63,418 nucleotides of DNA from an uncultured Schlesneria sp. (GCA_903840265.1 CAIMFH010000047.1:1-63418), one strand, 5' to 3'; shown: positions 35,885 to 46,613, numbered from the stretch's first letter. Program-made: numbers and translations. The notes: a model not told the origin generated them from the letters alone.

Positions 35885-37837
35885 ATGCGCTTTAGAATGC
35901 AAACGATTGATCTGAGTCAGGAAGACATTCACGCCTACCTCGCCCGCCATCAGAAGAAGGAACTGCTACGCTTCCTGACCTGTGGCAGTGTCGACGACGG
36001 CAAGAGTACGCTTATCGGCCGGCTCCTGCACGATACGAAGATGATCTACGAAGACCAACTCGCCGCCGTGAGACGCGACAGCGAGAAGGTCGGCACGACT
36101 GGTGCCGGTGAGATCGATCTTGCCTTGCTGACCGACGGCCTGAAAGCCGAGCGCGAACAGGGTATCACCATCGACGTCGCGTATCGCTACTTCTCGACTG
36201 ACCGCCGCAAATTCATCATCGCCGATACGCCTGGTCACGAGCAGTACACGCGCAACATGGCGACCGGTGCCTCGACGTGTCAGCTGGCCATCATCCTGAT
36301 CGATGCCCGTCACGGCGTCATGACCCAGACTCGCCGACACTCGTTTATCGTGTCGCTGCTGGGCATCCGGCACGTTGTCGTGGCGATCAACAAGATGGAC
36401 CTTGTTGATTACTCGCGCGACGTCTTCGAACGTATTAAAGCCGACTACACCGGCTTCGTTGCCAAGCTCGACCTCCAGGACATCACCTTCATTCCAATGT
36501 CGGCCTTGAAGGGCGACAACGTCGCGTCCAAAAGCGACGCGATACCCTGGTATTCCGGGCCGCCACTGCTGGACCATCTGGAAACGGTGCATATCGCCAG
36601 TGACCGCAATCTGACTGACTTCCGTTTCCCGGTGCAATACGTCATCCGTCCGGATCTCAATTTCCGCGGCTTCGCGGGGACAGTGGCGTCTGGCGTCGTC
36701 CGCAAGGGGGACGAGGTGATGGTTCTGCCGTCGGGCAAACGCAGCACAGTGAAGTCGATCGTGACATACGATGGCGAGTTGGATGAAGCGTTCGCGCCGC
36801 AGGCCGTGACAATCACTCTGACCGATGAGGTGGACGTCAGCCGCGGCAACATGCTGGTGCTACCGAACAACCTGCCAAATGTCAGCAGTGAGATCGAGGC
36901 GATGGTGGTGTGGATGGCCGAGCAGCCATTAGTGCCAGGCCGGTCGTATACGCTGAAGCAAACGACCCAGCAGGTGACGGCGGAGGTCGCGTCCTTCCGT
37001 TTCGGAGTCGACGTCAACTCACTGGAGCATCGAGCGATCTCGCGGCTTGAGCTTAATGAGGTTGGGCACGTGCAGCTGAGTCTGACGCAGCCCTTGGCCT
37101 GTGACCCGTACCGGACCAATGCTGCGACCGGGGCCTTCATTCTGATTGATCGGCTGTCTAACAGTACGGTCGGGGCGGGAATGATCCTGGAGGCCGGCTC
37201 AGGGCGGGCACCGGGCGATGCGTGGGTTGCAGAGCCGGCAGTGAATCTTAAGCCGCGCGACAGTCTGATCGCGCCGGCCGAGCGCGAGCAACGCTTCGGT
37301 CAATTGCCCGTGACGGTACTGCTGGTCGGATTGACAGGAAGCGGCAAGGGGCACATCGCGAGTGCGCTGGAGCGTCGACTGTGGGATGAGGGCCGGGCTG
37401 TGACGGTGCTGTACGGCCAGAGTATGCGGCAGGGACTGAACCGGGACTTGGGGTTCACCGCCGACGATCGCTCGGAGAACCTTCGACGGTCGGCCGAAGT
37501 AGCGAAGTTGATGAACGACGCGGGGGTCATCACCATCGCAGCGTTCGTGGCACCACACGAGGCCGTTCGCGAGAAGGCCAAGGACCTGATTGGCCGTGAT
37601 CGCGTGCTTGAGGTGTACTGCACTGCTCCAATGGAAGTGCTACGGGCTCGCGATCAGAGCGGCGCGTATCGATTGGCTGACGCGGGCAAGATCGCGCAGA
37701 TGCCGGGTGTGACTGCCGTGTTCGAGGAGCCGAAATCGCCCGACCTCGTGCTGCAAACCGATCACATTGAGGTCAACGAAAGTGTCGACCGCATCGTCGA
37801 GTTGATGAAATCGAGAGGCTATTTCCTCGGTCATTGA
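35885..37837 (+). CDS. cysNC: Bifunctional sulfate adenylyltransferase GTPase subunit / adenylyl-sulfate kinase-like protein
   Basis: A 650-residue fusion (ATG 35885; ATG 35897 also possible). Residues about 25-460 are CysN: P-loop GSVDDGKST (34-42), DTPGHEQY (114-121), NKMDLVD (169-175), then two beta-barrel domains. Residues about 474-645 match CysC (APS kinase), but key motifs are changed. Walker A reads GLTGSGKGH (482-490), without the usual Ser/Thr after Lys. The substrate motif DGDN is YGQS (510-513). The ISPFR loop, which carries the phosphorylated serine, is VAPHE with Ala556. [17 protein letters not shown] is kept. The GTPase half should work with CysD; kinase activity is uncertain. 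Confidence 0.93.
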   Translation: MRFRMQTIDLSQEDIHAYLARHQKKELLRFLTCGSVDDGKSTLIGRLLHDTKMIYEDQLAAVRRDSEKVGTTGAGEIDLALLTDGLKAEREQGITIDVAYRYFSTDRRKFIIADTPGHEQYTRNMATGASTCQLAIILIDARHGVMTQTRRHSFIVSLLGIRHVVVAINKMDLVDYSRDVFERIKADYTGFVAKLDLQDITFIPMSALKGDNVASKSDAIPWYSGPPLLDHLETVHIASDRNLTDFRFPVQYVIRPDLNFRGFAGTVASGVVRKGDEVMVLPSGKRSTVKSIVTYDGELDEAFAPQAVTITLTDEVDVSRGNMLVLPNNLPNVSSEIEAMVVWMAEQPLVPGRSYTLKQTTQQVTAEVASFRFGVDVNSLEHRAISRLELNEVGHVQLSLTQPLACDPYRTNAATGAFILIDRLSNSTVGAGMILEAGSGRAPGDAWVAEPAVNLKPRDSLIAPAEREQRFGQLPVTVLLVGLTGSGKGHIASALERRLWDEGRAVTVLYGQSMRQGLNRDLGFTADDRSENLRRSAEVAKLMNDAGVITIAAFVAPHEAVREKAKDLIGRDRVLEVYCTAPMEVLRARDQSGAYRLADAGKIAQMPGVTAVFEEPKSPDLVLQTDHIEVNESVDRIVELMKSRGYFLGH

Positions 37838-38002
37838 TAATGACTCTTGAGATCGCTCTCCACCCGCTACGAATCCCGAGGGACCATCAGGCCCTGAGGT
37901 GCAGGCATGGCGCGGCCATGGCCGACTGAAGACGCCGATAGAGACCGTATCGCACGCCGACCGAATTGTCCGGGTGGCCGGCACGTTAGGGAAAAGTCGG
38001 CA

Positions 38003-40861
38003 TCACTTCGCCTCGGAGACTGGTCCGCCGGGAGGGATCATTTTGTCGGCTTCGCGACGCAGGATGTGATACATCCACGCTTCGCGATTGTTGGCCTTGG
38101 CCGGGTCCCAATCGAAACGTGCAACTGCTGCTTCCAGAGCCTGTCGGGCGACTTCTGACTCGCCTTGCCGATGATGAATCATGGCGAAAAGCAGGATTGG
38201 TGCCGGGCCGAGGACTTTCAGGGTTTCGCTGTCCAACAGGGCCCGTGCCTTGTCCAGGCGACCCGCGCGATATTCGGCCAAGCTTTTCGCAAAGCGATAG
38301 TAGGGCATCACACCGCGATACCTGATTGGATCCGCGGCCAGAGCGCGATCAATCAGTGTCGCCGCCGGTTGCAGTTCGTCATCGGACAGCGGCATGAACA
38401 GGCAGGCGCGTCCGGCCCGTTCTGCCATGGGTGGATCCGTGCTGTCGCCGAAGCGGCTCAGCAGCAACCCGCGGGCACGCCGATATTCGTCGGAGTGGCC
38501 CAGGTACATGCACAGTTCTGCATACCCATCCCAAGTGCTGTGATCCGGCGGTTGAAGTGCGATCGTCTGTTGCCAGGCAGTGCGTGCTTCTTCCAATTGA
38601 TTGAGTTGCACCAAGCCGTCTCTCAACGCGCGATGAGCTTCCCAAATCTGGGGGTTGAGAGCGAGGGCACGCCGACTCTCGATATTTGCCTCCTCACCCC
38701 GATTCAGCGACACAAGGCAGCGACCGATTAACGCTACAGCCACTGCGTAACGTGGGGCGTCTTCGGGGATGAGTCGAAGCTCTCGAATGGCTTCTACATT
38801 TCGCTCAAGCCGGCGCAAAGCGAGTGCGTAGTTAAATCGATAGTCGTATGACTTCGGTTCCAATCGCATCGCAATCCCAAATTGCTCCAGCGCATCTTCC
38901 ATACGGCCAACTTCCGTCAATGCCGCTCCCAGATTGGAGTGTGGCACGGCGATGGTCGGGCGAATGGCAATCGCAGCCTGATAAAACCGCATTCCCTCCC
39001 ACGGATTTCCGTTTTTATGAACAGCAAGGGCCAGCATCAAATTCACATGGAAGTCGCTGGGATACGCCTGCTGCAATCGCTTGAATAAAGGAGCCGGATC
39101 TCCCTCGAGACTTCTCAATCGCTCTCCCATGTAAATCAGAAGTTGGACCGACCGATCGTCAATCGGGGCGTCCTGCACGTACTTCGTCAAGACTTCCCGA
39201 TTCGTCCACAACTCAGGATCGAACATTCGCGAGGAGATCTCATCGCCATCGACCTGCCGAGCGACTTCGAACAACTCGTCGCGTCGAGCTTTGTCGCGAG
39301 CGCAACAAGCCCAATCATCCAAGGCAACCACGACGGCCGGAGCAATGCTGGTTGCCCGAATCTTTGCTGCGACGACGCTCGGGGGCTGACGCATGTCGAA
39401 GAAGGCAGTCTCGCCGAACGCGGACTCGTATTCTCCAACGGCGCGAACGAACTTGTCTCCTTCGATCTCAGGGTTCAAACGATCGAGGCGAATGGCTTCT
39501 AATTTTTCGACAAAGTTCAATTCGCGTTCGTACTGTTGAAGGCTGTCACGAAGCGCTGTGGCCTGTCTGTCACCAAGTCGGGCGTTTGCTCTCGCCAAGG
39601 CCATCCGGGCTTCCGGCCAGGACGACCGCCCCTCGGCCCGAACCACGTCCTGAAAGTCTTGCTGCACAGCGTGCGTGGTGACGGCCTGATCCAGCATCAT
39701 CCACCACCCCGCAGACAATAGAAATATCGCCAGCAAGACGCTGCTGATCATGGCCGTAGTGAGAGCGCGGTGGCGATTCGTCCATTTGCGAGCGCGCTCG
39801 AATACCGAGACTCGACGAGCCAGCACCGGTTCTTTGCGCAGGAATCGCTGCAAATCGTCTGCGAGGGCCGCGGCCGTGGCATATCGCCGCAGCGGTTCTT
39901 TATGCAGGCACTTCAAGCAGATCGTCTCCAGATCGCGCGGCACCTTGGGATTGAGTCGCGACGGCGAAACGGGTTCGTCGGTAACCACCTGACGTTGTGT
40001 TTCGATGGCTGTTTCCGCACGGAATGGCGGCCGGCCTGTCAGCATCTCGTAAAGGATCGCTCCCAGCGCATAGATATCCGCGGATGGCCCAATCAGACTG
40101 GTCTGTCCCGCGGCCTGCTCCGGAGCCATGTAGCTTGGGGTTCCGATTCTGGCTCCGCTCATCGTCAGTTCGGCGTCGCTCTCGAAACGCCTTGCCAATC
40201 CGAAGTCCGCGATTTTCGGCATGCCAGCCATCGCCAGCAGGACATTCGCCGGTTTCAAGTCGCGGTGAATGATCCCTCCTTCATGTGCGACTTGTACGGC
40301 ACGGGCCAAAGTCGCCACAAATTCGGCCGTGGGTCGGGCAGGTTGCGGCATCCCAGCGAGTGCTTCAGCCAGACTCTGCCCTTCCACGAATTCCATCGTG
40401 AAATAGGGCTTGCCATCCAGTTCTCCGACATCATGGATCTGCACGATATTGGGGTGATTTAAGCCAGCCACAGCTTCGGCTTCGCGCTGAAAACGCGCTA
40501 GTTCGTGAAGATCTGCGTAAGCGCCCGAAAGCAGCATTTTCAAGGCGACAGTCCGATTGAGCTTCAGGTGTCGCGCCCGATAGACCACTCCCATGCCGCC
40601 ACGCCCGAGGACGGACTGAACATCGTATCCGTCGATCTGTGGTAATCGGGTTACTTCAGATCCCCCAACCGGATCAGTGTCGGCGTTCCGCGTCGACGTC
40701 GGGAAGAACAAGCCAACTTGATGCTCGACGCACTGCAGATGATTCCACCGTTTCCGAACTTCCGGCAGCAGTTCCGGGCATGTTGCGCACGCCTGTTCGG
40801 GTGTGCACTGAGCCTCCATGATCTCTTCGAGCAATTCTTGAATACGATCTTCGGCAGTCAT
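38003..40861 (-). CDS. Membrane-anchored serine/threonine protein kinase with TPR C-terminus
   Basis: From the ATG at 40861 the protein has 952 residues. An acidic N-terminus precedes a Hanks-type kinase (about 79-350): glycine loop LGRGGMGVVYRA, Lys108 in VALKML, HRDLKPANVLL (199-209), DFG (219-221), and GTPSYMAPEQ (240-249). All catalytic residues are present. A single membrane helix (about 370-390) leads to a periplasmic part of about 560 residues rich in tetratricopeptide repeats (PHSNLGAALTEVGRMEDALEQFGIAMRLEP is the clearest). It probably senses a partner outside and phosphorylates targets inside. The ECF sigma factor gene lies 67 bases upstream on the same strand, a common planctomycete pairing. 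Confidence 0.92.
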   Translation of the reverse strand: MTAEDRIQELLEEIMEAQCTPEQACATCPELLPEVRKRWNHLQCVEHQVGLFFPTSTRNADTDPVGGSEVTRLPQIDGYDVQSVLGRGGMGVVYRARHLKLNRTVALKMLLSGAYADLHELARFQREAEAVAGLNHPNIVQIHDVGELDGKPYFTMEFVEGQSLAEALAGMPQPARPTAEFVATLARAVQVAHEGGIIHRDLKPANVLLAMAGMPKIADFGLARRFESDAELTMSGARIGTPSYMAPEQAAGQTSLIGPSADIYALGAILYEMLTGRPPFRAETAIETQRQVVTDEPVSPSRLNPKVPRDLETICLKCLHKEPLRRYATAAALADDLQRFLRKEPVLARRVSVFERARKWTNRHRALTTAMISSVLLAIFLLSAGWWMMLDQAVTTHAVQQDFQDVVRAEGRSSWPEARMALARANARLGDRQATALRDSLQQYERELNFVEKLEAIRLDRLNPEIEGDKFVRAVGEYESAFGETAFFDMRQPPSVVAAKIRATSIAPAVVVALDDWACCARDKARRDELFEVARQVDGDEISSRMFDPELWTNREVLTKYVQDAPIDDRSVQLLIYMGERLRSLEGDPAPLFKRLQQAYPSDFHVNLMLALAVHKNGNPWEGMRFYQAAIAIRPTIAVPHSNLGAALTEVGRMEDALEQFGIAMRLEPKSYDYRFNYALALRRLERNVEAIRELRLIPEDAPRYAVAVALIGRCLVSLNRGEEANIESRRALALNPQIWEAHRALRDGLVQLNQLEEARTAWQQTIALQPPDHSTWDGYAELCMYLGHSDEYRRARGLLLSRFGDSTDPPMAERAGRACLFMPLSDDELQPAATLIDRALAADPIRYRGVMPYYRFAKSLAEYRAGRLDKARALLDSETLKVLGPAPILLFAMIHHRQGESEVARQALEAAVARFDWDPAKANNREAWMYHILRREADKMIPPGGPVSEAK

Positions 40862-40928
40862 ATCAGCGGCTCTTGGCGGTCTTGCGACCAACTGGTTTCA
40901 TCGATACTGATCCGCAGAGGCTTCGTGG

Positions 40929-41555
40929 CTAGAGTTCGTCTGGTAATCCGTCGGAGGGTCGAAGATCGGCCAGGGACTTCGACAACAGAATGAGGCTGCG
41001 GTTCAAGCGTCGCTGAATTGTCTTGGACGAGACGCTGGTGATCTCTGCTGCTTCGACGTGCGTCATCCCCTGGATGCGAATCAGACTGAACACTTCGCGT
41101 TCTTCCTCGGGAAGGTTCTCGATTGCTTCCAGCATGCGCCGGCCGTCGAAGCTGATTCCAGAGGCGCTGCTCATGGGAGCGGGGACAAGACCTTCGATGA
41201 ATTCGGTCACTGGAGCTTTCTCGTCCAGGCGTTGGGCCAGGTCGTTGAGTTCCCACCGAATGTGCTGATTGGCCAGTCCGAAGAATTGACGGACACTTTC
41301 CGGTCGAGTTTTTCGAAGTGCCTTCAGCAATCTTTCGACGACTGCGCTAAGGAGTTCCTCTGATCGCAAATTGAGCGGTGGCTGAGTCAACCTGGGATAA
41401 CTTCTGTGCAGTAGCGCTGCACAGAGTAGCGAGAGTCGGTTTACGGAACGGCCCAGCAATTCACGGATCACAGGGCCCGCCGGCGAATCACCTTGTACCC
41501 CCGCCAGCTCGTCCAAATAGCGTTGGACTGCTGCTGTTGTTCCTGCCTCGTCCAT
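40929..41555 (-). CDS. ECF-type sigma-70 family RNA polymerase sigma factor
   Basis: A 208-residue protein with ATG at 41555 and GGGAGG upstream. The region about 45-115 resembles sigma region 2 (SEELLSAVVERLLKALRKT, FFGLANQHIRWELNDLAQR). Residues about 145-200 are region 4 (LPEEEREVFSLIRIQGMTHVEAAEITSVSSKTIQRRLNRS), a clear helix-turn-helix. It would direct RNA polymerase to its own promoters. Its neighbour is a serine/threonine kinase with no anti-sigma factor in sight, in line with ECF groups in planctomycetes thought to be controlled by kinases instead of anti-sigma factors. Confidence 0.9.
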   Translation of the reverse strand: MDEAGTTAAVQRYLDELAGVQGDSPAGPVIRELLGRSVNRLSLLCAALLHRSYPRLTQPPLNLRSEELLSAVVERLLKALRKTRPESVRQFFGLANQHIRWELNDLAQRLDEKAPVTEFIEGLVPAPMSSASGISFDGRRMLEAIENLPEEEREVFSLIRIQGMTHVEAAEITSVSSKTIQRRLNRSLILLSKSLADLRPSDGLPDEL

Positions 41556-42004
41556 TGGGAGAATGCCTCCCTCAAAAAGCCTTCGACCCTACACCGCGAG
41601 TCAACGCATTCTAGTCCTCTGATGCTGAATCTGTCGACCCACCGATCTCATTTGGGGCTTGCCTTAATGTTAAGTTCACATTGGGGCTGCCTCGGATTCA
41701 GCTGGAAGACCGCGCTCGCGATTTCCAAATCGCCGCTTTGTGATGAACGACGACACGTCTTTCTCGCTCTGAGCCACGTCACCACGCGGCACGGTGCTTT
41801 TGCATGACCTCGACCCGTCAGGTGTCCATCTTGAATGCCTAGTTCTGTGACGACGAGTTCATTCGACATGCAGAACGGCAGGAATGATGCTCGGTCCGGC
41901 TGGCGAGTTATCACCTGCTGACGCCTGGTCGCGGCTCCTGATGAATTGATGAAACATCTGGAGGCGGACGCACGAGGGTCGGCTCTTTACGAGACGCTCA
42001 TATC
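41556..42004. other. Divergent intergenic region without recognised gene
   Basis: About 450 bases between the divergent sigma-factor and RND genes. No convincing frame, strong hairpin or promoter was found. Promoters for both operons must lie here or overlap the gene starts. Confidence 0.4.
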
Positions 42005-45000
42005 ATGTGGATCGTACGAATTGCCCTGAAGAAGCCCTACACGTTTGTCGTGATGGGAATTCTGATTGCCATTCTGGGCGGCGTCACCATTCTGCGCATG
42101 CCGACAGACATCTTTCCTGAGATACAAATCCCCGTCGTGGCGGTCATCTGGAACTACACCGGGATGTCGCCGGACGAGATGGAAACGCGCGTCGTGGGGA
42201 ACTACGAACGCCTGCTTGTCTCCACCGTCAGTGGCATTGAACACATTGAGAGCCAGTCACTGACCGGGATCAGTGTCGTGAAAATCTTCCTTCAGGAAGG
42301 GGCCAACATTGACGGCGCGATCGGACAGGTCGTGGCGTCATCGCAGGTGGCACTACGGTCGATGCCCCCAGGTATCTTTCCCCCGCTGGTGTTGCGCTAC
42401 AACGCTGCCAACGTTCCGATCGTGCAGGTGTCGCTCGCCAGTGAGACGCTGAACGAACAACAACTGTTTGACAATGCCACCAACGGCGTGCGACCTGGGA
42501 TGGCGACGGTACCCGGGGCACAACTTCCCTACCCTTATGGAGGGACCGTGCGGCAAATCATGATCGATATCGATCCTGAAAAGCTGTACTCGTGGCATTT
42601 GTCTGCAGCAGATGTTTCAGCTGCGGTGTCGGCACAGAACCTGATCGCGCCCTCCGGGACTGCCAAGATCGGTGAACAAGAATACAACGTCCGCTTGAAC
42701 ACCAGCCCGTGGATTGTCTCCGAGATCGAGAATCTGCCCATCAAAACGGTTGGAACACGCACCATCTTCATGCGTGACGTGGCTCATATCCGTGACGGCT
42801 TCGCGCCGCAAACGAACATCATCCGCGTCGATGGCAATCGAGGTGTGCTGCAACCGGTGCTGAAGTCAGGCGCGTCGACGCTGGATATTGTCAACGGCGT
42901 CAAAAAGCGCTTGCCTGGGATCATGGCGACGCTTCCAGAATCGTTGCGCTCGACATTGCTGTCGGACCAGTCGATTTTCGTCAGTGGTGCCATTGAGGGG
43001 GTCCTGGTGGAAGGGGCGATCGCCGCTGCGCTGACCGGCCTGATGATCCTGTTGTTTCTTGGTTCCTGGCGCAGCACGCTGATTGTCGTGATCTCGATCC
43101 CGCTCTCGATTCTGGTGTCGATTGTCACGCTGGCCTTTCTGGGTCACACATTGAACGTGATGACGCTAGGTGGCCTGGCACTGGCGGTGGGAATCCTGGT
43201 GGATGACGCCACGGTGGAGATTGAAAACATCCACCGAAACTTGCACTTGGGCAAAAGGCTGGTACCCGCAATTCTGGAGGGGGCTCAGCAGATTGCGACA
43301 CCCGCTTTTGTGGCGACGTTGTGTATCTGCATTGTCTTCGTGCCCGTCGTGTTCATCACCGGGGCGGCTCGATCGTTGTTCGTTCCGATGGCGATGGCGG
43401 TCGTGTTCGCGATGCTCACCAGCTACTTCCTCAGCCGCACGTTGGTCCCAACGCTGACCCACTATCTGTTGGCCAGCGAAGTCGAAATGTATGGCGGTCA
43501 GGCCGAAAGCAGTTCGATATCGCACAAACCAGTCACGGTGGGGCTGATCTGGCGTGTTCACCAGGGATTCAATCGCTACTTCGACAAGCTGCGTGATTTT
43601 TACGGAGTCTGCCTGGCAACGGCATTGGAACATCGGCTGGCAGTGACGTCCGCCTTTCTGGTTCTGGTGGTCTGTAGCAGCGGGCTGTTGCCGCTGCTTG
43701 GTCGCGATTTTTTTCCCAGCGTCGATTCTGGACAAATGCGCATGCATCTGCGAGCTCCGGCCGGGACACGGATTGAAGAGACCGAACGCTGGTTCGGCCG
43801 CATCGCGAATGTCGTGCGTGAAATCGTACCCGAGCACGAGTTGAAGACGATTATTGACAACATCGGCATCCCCAACAGCGGGATCAATCTGGCGCTCAGC
43901 GATGGCTCGCTGATGTCGGCCGCGGACGGAGAAATGTTGATCGCGCTGCACGAGCATCACGCGCCGACGGCGCAGTACATCGAGAAGATCAGAACGGAAT
44001 TGAACAAGCGGTTCCCGGATCTAACGTTCTACTTCCAGCCACCTGACATCGTGACTCAAGTCTTGAACTTCGGCTTGGCGGCCCCGGTTGACGTACAGAT
44101 CGTAGGACCTCGAGGGAACTACGAGAAAAACTACCAATTGGCAAAGCAGATCCGGGATCGCATGGCTGAGATCCCCGGCGTTGTCGACGCGCACTTGCAG
44201 CAGGTGATTCGTACGCCGGAACTGACTGTGAACGCCGATCGCGCACTGCTCAGCCAGTTGGGAATCACGGAACGTGATATCTCGAACGACCTGCTGATCG
44301 CGCTTAGTTCTAACGGACAGGCGTCGCCCAATTTCTGGCTCGATTTGAAATCGGGCGTGCAATATCCGCTGGTGGTGCAGGCACCTCAGTTCAAGATCGA
44401 CTCCATCGCGGCGATTCACAACACGCCGGTTTCGCGGAGCGGTGAATCGGTCCAATCTCAACTGCTAGGTAATGTCGCCTCCGTGCAACACAGTTTTGGT
44501 CCAACGAATGTGACTCACTACAACATCGCTCAAAGCTTCGACGTGCTGGCGGGTGTTCAAGGAACGGACCTGGGTCGGGTTTCCAGCTCGATTGACAAGA
44601 TTCTGGAAGAGATTCGTCCGACGCTGCCGCGCGGAACAACGATCTCCGTGCGCGGTCAGATCCAGAGCATGAACACGTCGTTTCGTGGCTTGAGTTACGG
44701 CCTGATCTTCTCGGTCGCGCTCGTCTACCTGTTGATGGTTGTCAATTTCCAGTCGTGGCTGGACCCGTTGATCATTCTGATGGCTTTGCCGGGAGCGATG
44801 TGCGGCATCTTGTGGATGCTGTTTGTGACGCAAACCACAATCAGCGTTCCGGCGCTGATGGGATCGATCATGTGCATCGGTGTGGCGACCGCAAACTCGA
44901 TCCTGATGGTGACATTTGCCAAGGAACAGCAACTGGCCGGCAAGAACTCGATTGATGCCGCGTGGTCGGCGGGCGTGACACGACTGCGTCCCGTGATCAT

Positions 45001-45205
45001 GACGGCTCTGGCGATGATCCTCGGGATGCTGCCGATGTCATTGGGGTGGGGCGAAGGGGGCGAACAGAACGCTCCGTTGGGTCGGGCCGTGATTGGTGGA
45101 TTGACCATGGCGACGTTCGCCACGCTGTTTTTTGTGCCGGTTGTCTACAGCGTTCTCAGACGGCATCCGAAGCAAATCGTGCTTGAGCCTGAACTTGTTG
45201 ACTAG
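42005..45205 (+). CDS. RND-family efflux transporter permease (AcrB/HAE-1 like)
   Basis: A 1066-residue inner-membrane protein with the RND plan: N-terminal helix (KPYTFVVMGILIAILGGVTIL), a large periplasmic loop, helices 2-6 (about 335-470), a second helix and loop, and helices 8-12 (from about 895). The proton-relay pair is present in helix 4, GILVDDATVEIENIH. The cue MPTDIFPEIQIPVVAVIWNYTGMSP near residue 30 is typical. It exports small molecules by proton antiport together with periplasmic adaptors and an outer-membrane channel. Two adaptor genes follow; no outer-membrane factor is in this operon. Specificity unknown; the HAE-1 drug group is more likely than heavy-metal export. Confidence 0.93.
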   Translation: MWIVRIALKKPYTFVVMGILIAILGGVTILRMPTDIFPEIQIPVVAVIWNYTGMSPDEMETRVVGNYERLLVSTVSGIEHIESQSLTGISVVKIFLQEGANIDGAIGQVVASSQVALRSMPPGIFPPLVLRYNAANVPIVQVSLASETLNEQQLFDNATNGVRPGMATVPGAQLPYPYGGTVRQIMIDIDPEKLYSWHLSAADVSAAVSAQNLIAPSGTAKIGEQEYNVRLNTSPWIVSEIENLPIKTVGTRTIFMRDVAHIRDGFAPQTNIIRVDGNRGVLQPVLKSGASTLDIVNGVKKRLPGIMATLPESLRSTLLSDQSIFVSGAIEGVLVEGAIAAALTGLMILLFLGSWRSTLIVVISIPLSILVSIVTLAFLGHTLNVMTLGGLALAVGILVDDATVEIENIHRNLHLGKRLVPAILEGAQQIATPAFVATLCICIVFVPVVFITGAARSLFVPMAMAVVFAMLTSYFLSRTLVPTLTHYLLASEVEMYGGQAESSSISHKPVTVGLIWRVHQGFNRYFDKLRDFYGVCLATALEHRLAVTSAFLVLVVCSSGLLPLLGRDFFPSVDSGQMRMHLRAPAGTRIEETERWFGRIANVVREIVPEHELKTIIDNIGIPNSGINLALSDGSLMSAADGEMLIALHEHHAPTAQYIEKIRTELNKRFPDLTFYFQPPDIVTQVLNFGLAAPVDVQIVGPRGNYEKNYQLAKQIRDRMAEIPGVVDAHLQQVIRTPELTVNADRALLSQLGITERDISNDLLIALSSNGQASPNFWLDLKSGVQYPLVVQAPQFKIDSIAAIHNTPVSRSGESVQSQLLGNVASVQHSFGPTNVTHYNIAQSFDVLAGVQGTDLGRVSSSIDKILEEIRPTLPRGTTISVRGQIQSMNTSFRGLSYGLIFSVALVYLLMVVNFQSWLDPLIILMALPGAMCGILWMLFVTQTTISVPALMGSIMCIGVATANSILMVTFAKEQQLAGKNSIDAAWSAGVTRLRPVIMTALAMILGMLPMSLGWGEGGEQNAPLGRAVIGGLTMATFATLFFVPVVYSVLRRHPKQIVLEPELVD

Positions 45206-45218
45206 TCGAGGAGATGAT

Positions 45219-46535
45219 ATGCCAGCCATTCAAGAGTTGGGTTCCCCCAGTGAAACTCGTATTCCGCAGATGCCAAATAACGGACATGTCGAACATCGTC
45301 CGCCGCCTGAGCATGGCCACGAAGTTGAACTGCAGCGACCCGTGACTCGCCTTTCCGTAACCACGGTCGGGTTGGTCATTGTGATGGGGATATGCGGCGT
45401 CGTTGCGTTGTTCTTATCGGGCTGGGTGCCTCGTCAGCACCAAACTCAGTTGCTCGAATCGGAATCGCATCGAATCAAAACCGCACTGCCGACAGTACGA
45501 GTGATTAAGCCTCGCCTGGCTCCGGCGATTGCGGTGGTGATGCTGCCAGGAGACGTTCAAGCGATGGATGAGATCACGATTTATCCCAGAACCAACGGCT
45601 ACGTCAAACGATGGCTGGTCGACATCGGTGACGAAGTCCAAGAAGGCGAGTTGCTGATCGAAATCGACACTCCCGAAGTGAGAGCGCAGTTGCAGCAAAG
45701 CGAAGCGGCGCTCGCGGAATCCAAGGCGAGTCTCGAGCGGGCTCGGGCGACTGAGCACCTGGCTCGCCTGACCACAAACCGCTTGCGTGGACTGGTTGGA
45801 AGGAAGGCGATTTCGCAGCAGGAATTAGATGATTCCGAAAATAATCTGGCGGTCGCCGTGGCAACCATTGAATTGAGCGAGGCGACGATCGACGTCAACA
45901 AGGCCAATGTCCAACACATGCGAGAGTTGCTGTCGTTCTCGCAGATCTATTCACCATTTGCAGGGACTGTGACCGCTCGAAACGTTGATACGGGCAAGCT
46001 GGTAACGGCTGGGAATGCGGAAGGCCAGTCTCTGTTTCACGTGGCACGAACAACCCCCGTGCGGGTCTTCGTGAATGTCCCGCAGTTCTATGCTCCCGGA
46101 GTAACGAAAGGGATGAGGGCAGAGATCGTGTCACGCGAAATGCCCGGGCGCGCCTTTGCAGGGACCGTCACAAGAACGGCCCGGGCCATCGATCCTTTGA
46201 TCCGAACTTTGCTGACCGAGATCCAGGTCCCGAATGAGGATCGTGCCTTGCTGACGGGGTCCTATGTGCAAGTTCGGATGGAGGTCGAAAGCCAAAATCC
46301 ACCACTTCTGATTCCTGCGACTGCTCTGGTATTCAACTCTGGGGGGACTCAAGTGGCGGTCGTGGGCTCTGACCAGACAATTCAACTGCGACTGGTCCAA
46401 GTTATTGGAGACTTCGATCGCGAAATCGGGATCGCTACTGGCATCACCGCAGATGAAACGTTGGTGGTCAATCCAGGCGACCGAATGTCAGACGGCCTCG
46501 CCGTTGAAATCGACCCGGGTAGTCCGCAAGGCTGA
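45219..46535 (+). CDS. RND periplasmic adaptor subunit, membrane-anchored (first adaptor)
   Basis: From the ATG at 45219 (GAGGAG upstream, 13 bases after the permease stop) the protein has 438 residues. A cytoplasmic tail of about 45 residues precedes a membrane helix (VTTVGLVIVMGICGVVALFLSGW). The adaptor domains follow: lipoyl half IYPRTNGYVKRWLVDIGDEVQEGELLIEID, alpha-hairpin (about 155-240), second lipoyl half IYSPFAGTVTARNVDTGKLV, then beta-barrel (VRVFVNVPQFYAPGV) and membrane-proximal domain. The long cytoplasmic tail is unusual for this group. Works with the RND pump before it. Confidence 0.9.
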   Translation: MPAIQELGSPSETRIPQMPNNGHVEHRPPPEHGHEVELQRPVTRLSVTTVGLVIVMGICGVVALFLSGWVPRQHQTQLLESESHRIKTALPTVRVIKPRLAPAIAVVMLPGDVQAMDEITIYPRTNGYVKRWLVDIGDEVQEGELLIEIDTPEVRAQLQQSEAALAESKASLERARATEHLARLTTNRLRGLVGRKAISQQELDDSENNLAVAVATIELSEATIDVNKANVQHMRELLSFSQIYSPFAGTVTARNVDTGKLVTAGNAEGQSLFHVARTTPVRVFVNVPQFYAPGVTKGMRAEIVSREMPGRAFAGTVTRTARAIDPLIRTLLTEIQVPNEDRALLTGSYVQVRMEVESQNPPLLIPATALVFNSGGTQVAVVGSDQTIQLRLVQVIGDFDREIGIATGITADETLVVNPGDRMSDGLAVEIDPGSPQG

Positions 46536-46613
46536 GCTGCCTGATGGCGGTTGTCCACCTGCGAAGCGTTTTCAATCGCTGTAACCCTTTCGATCAATAA
46601 CTGGCTAATCACT

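Noticed and set aside
37887-37920. Short palindromes TCAGGCCCTGA and CATGGCGCGGCCATG as a bidirectional terminator
   Set aside because: Stems are only 5-6 bp and no T-run follows on either strand.
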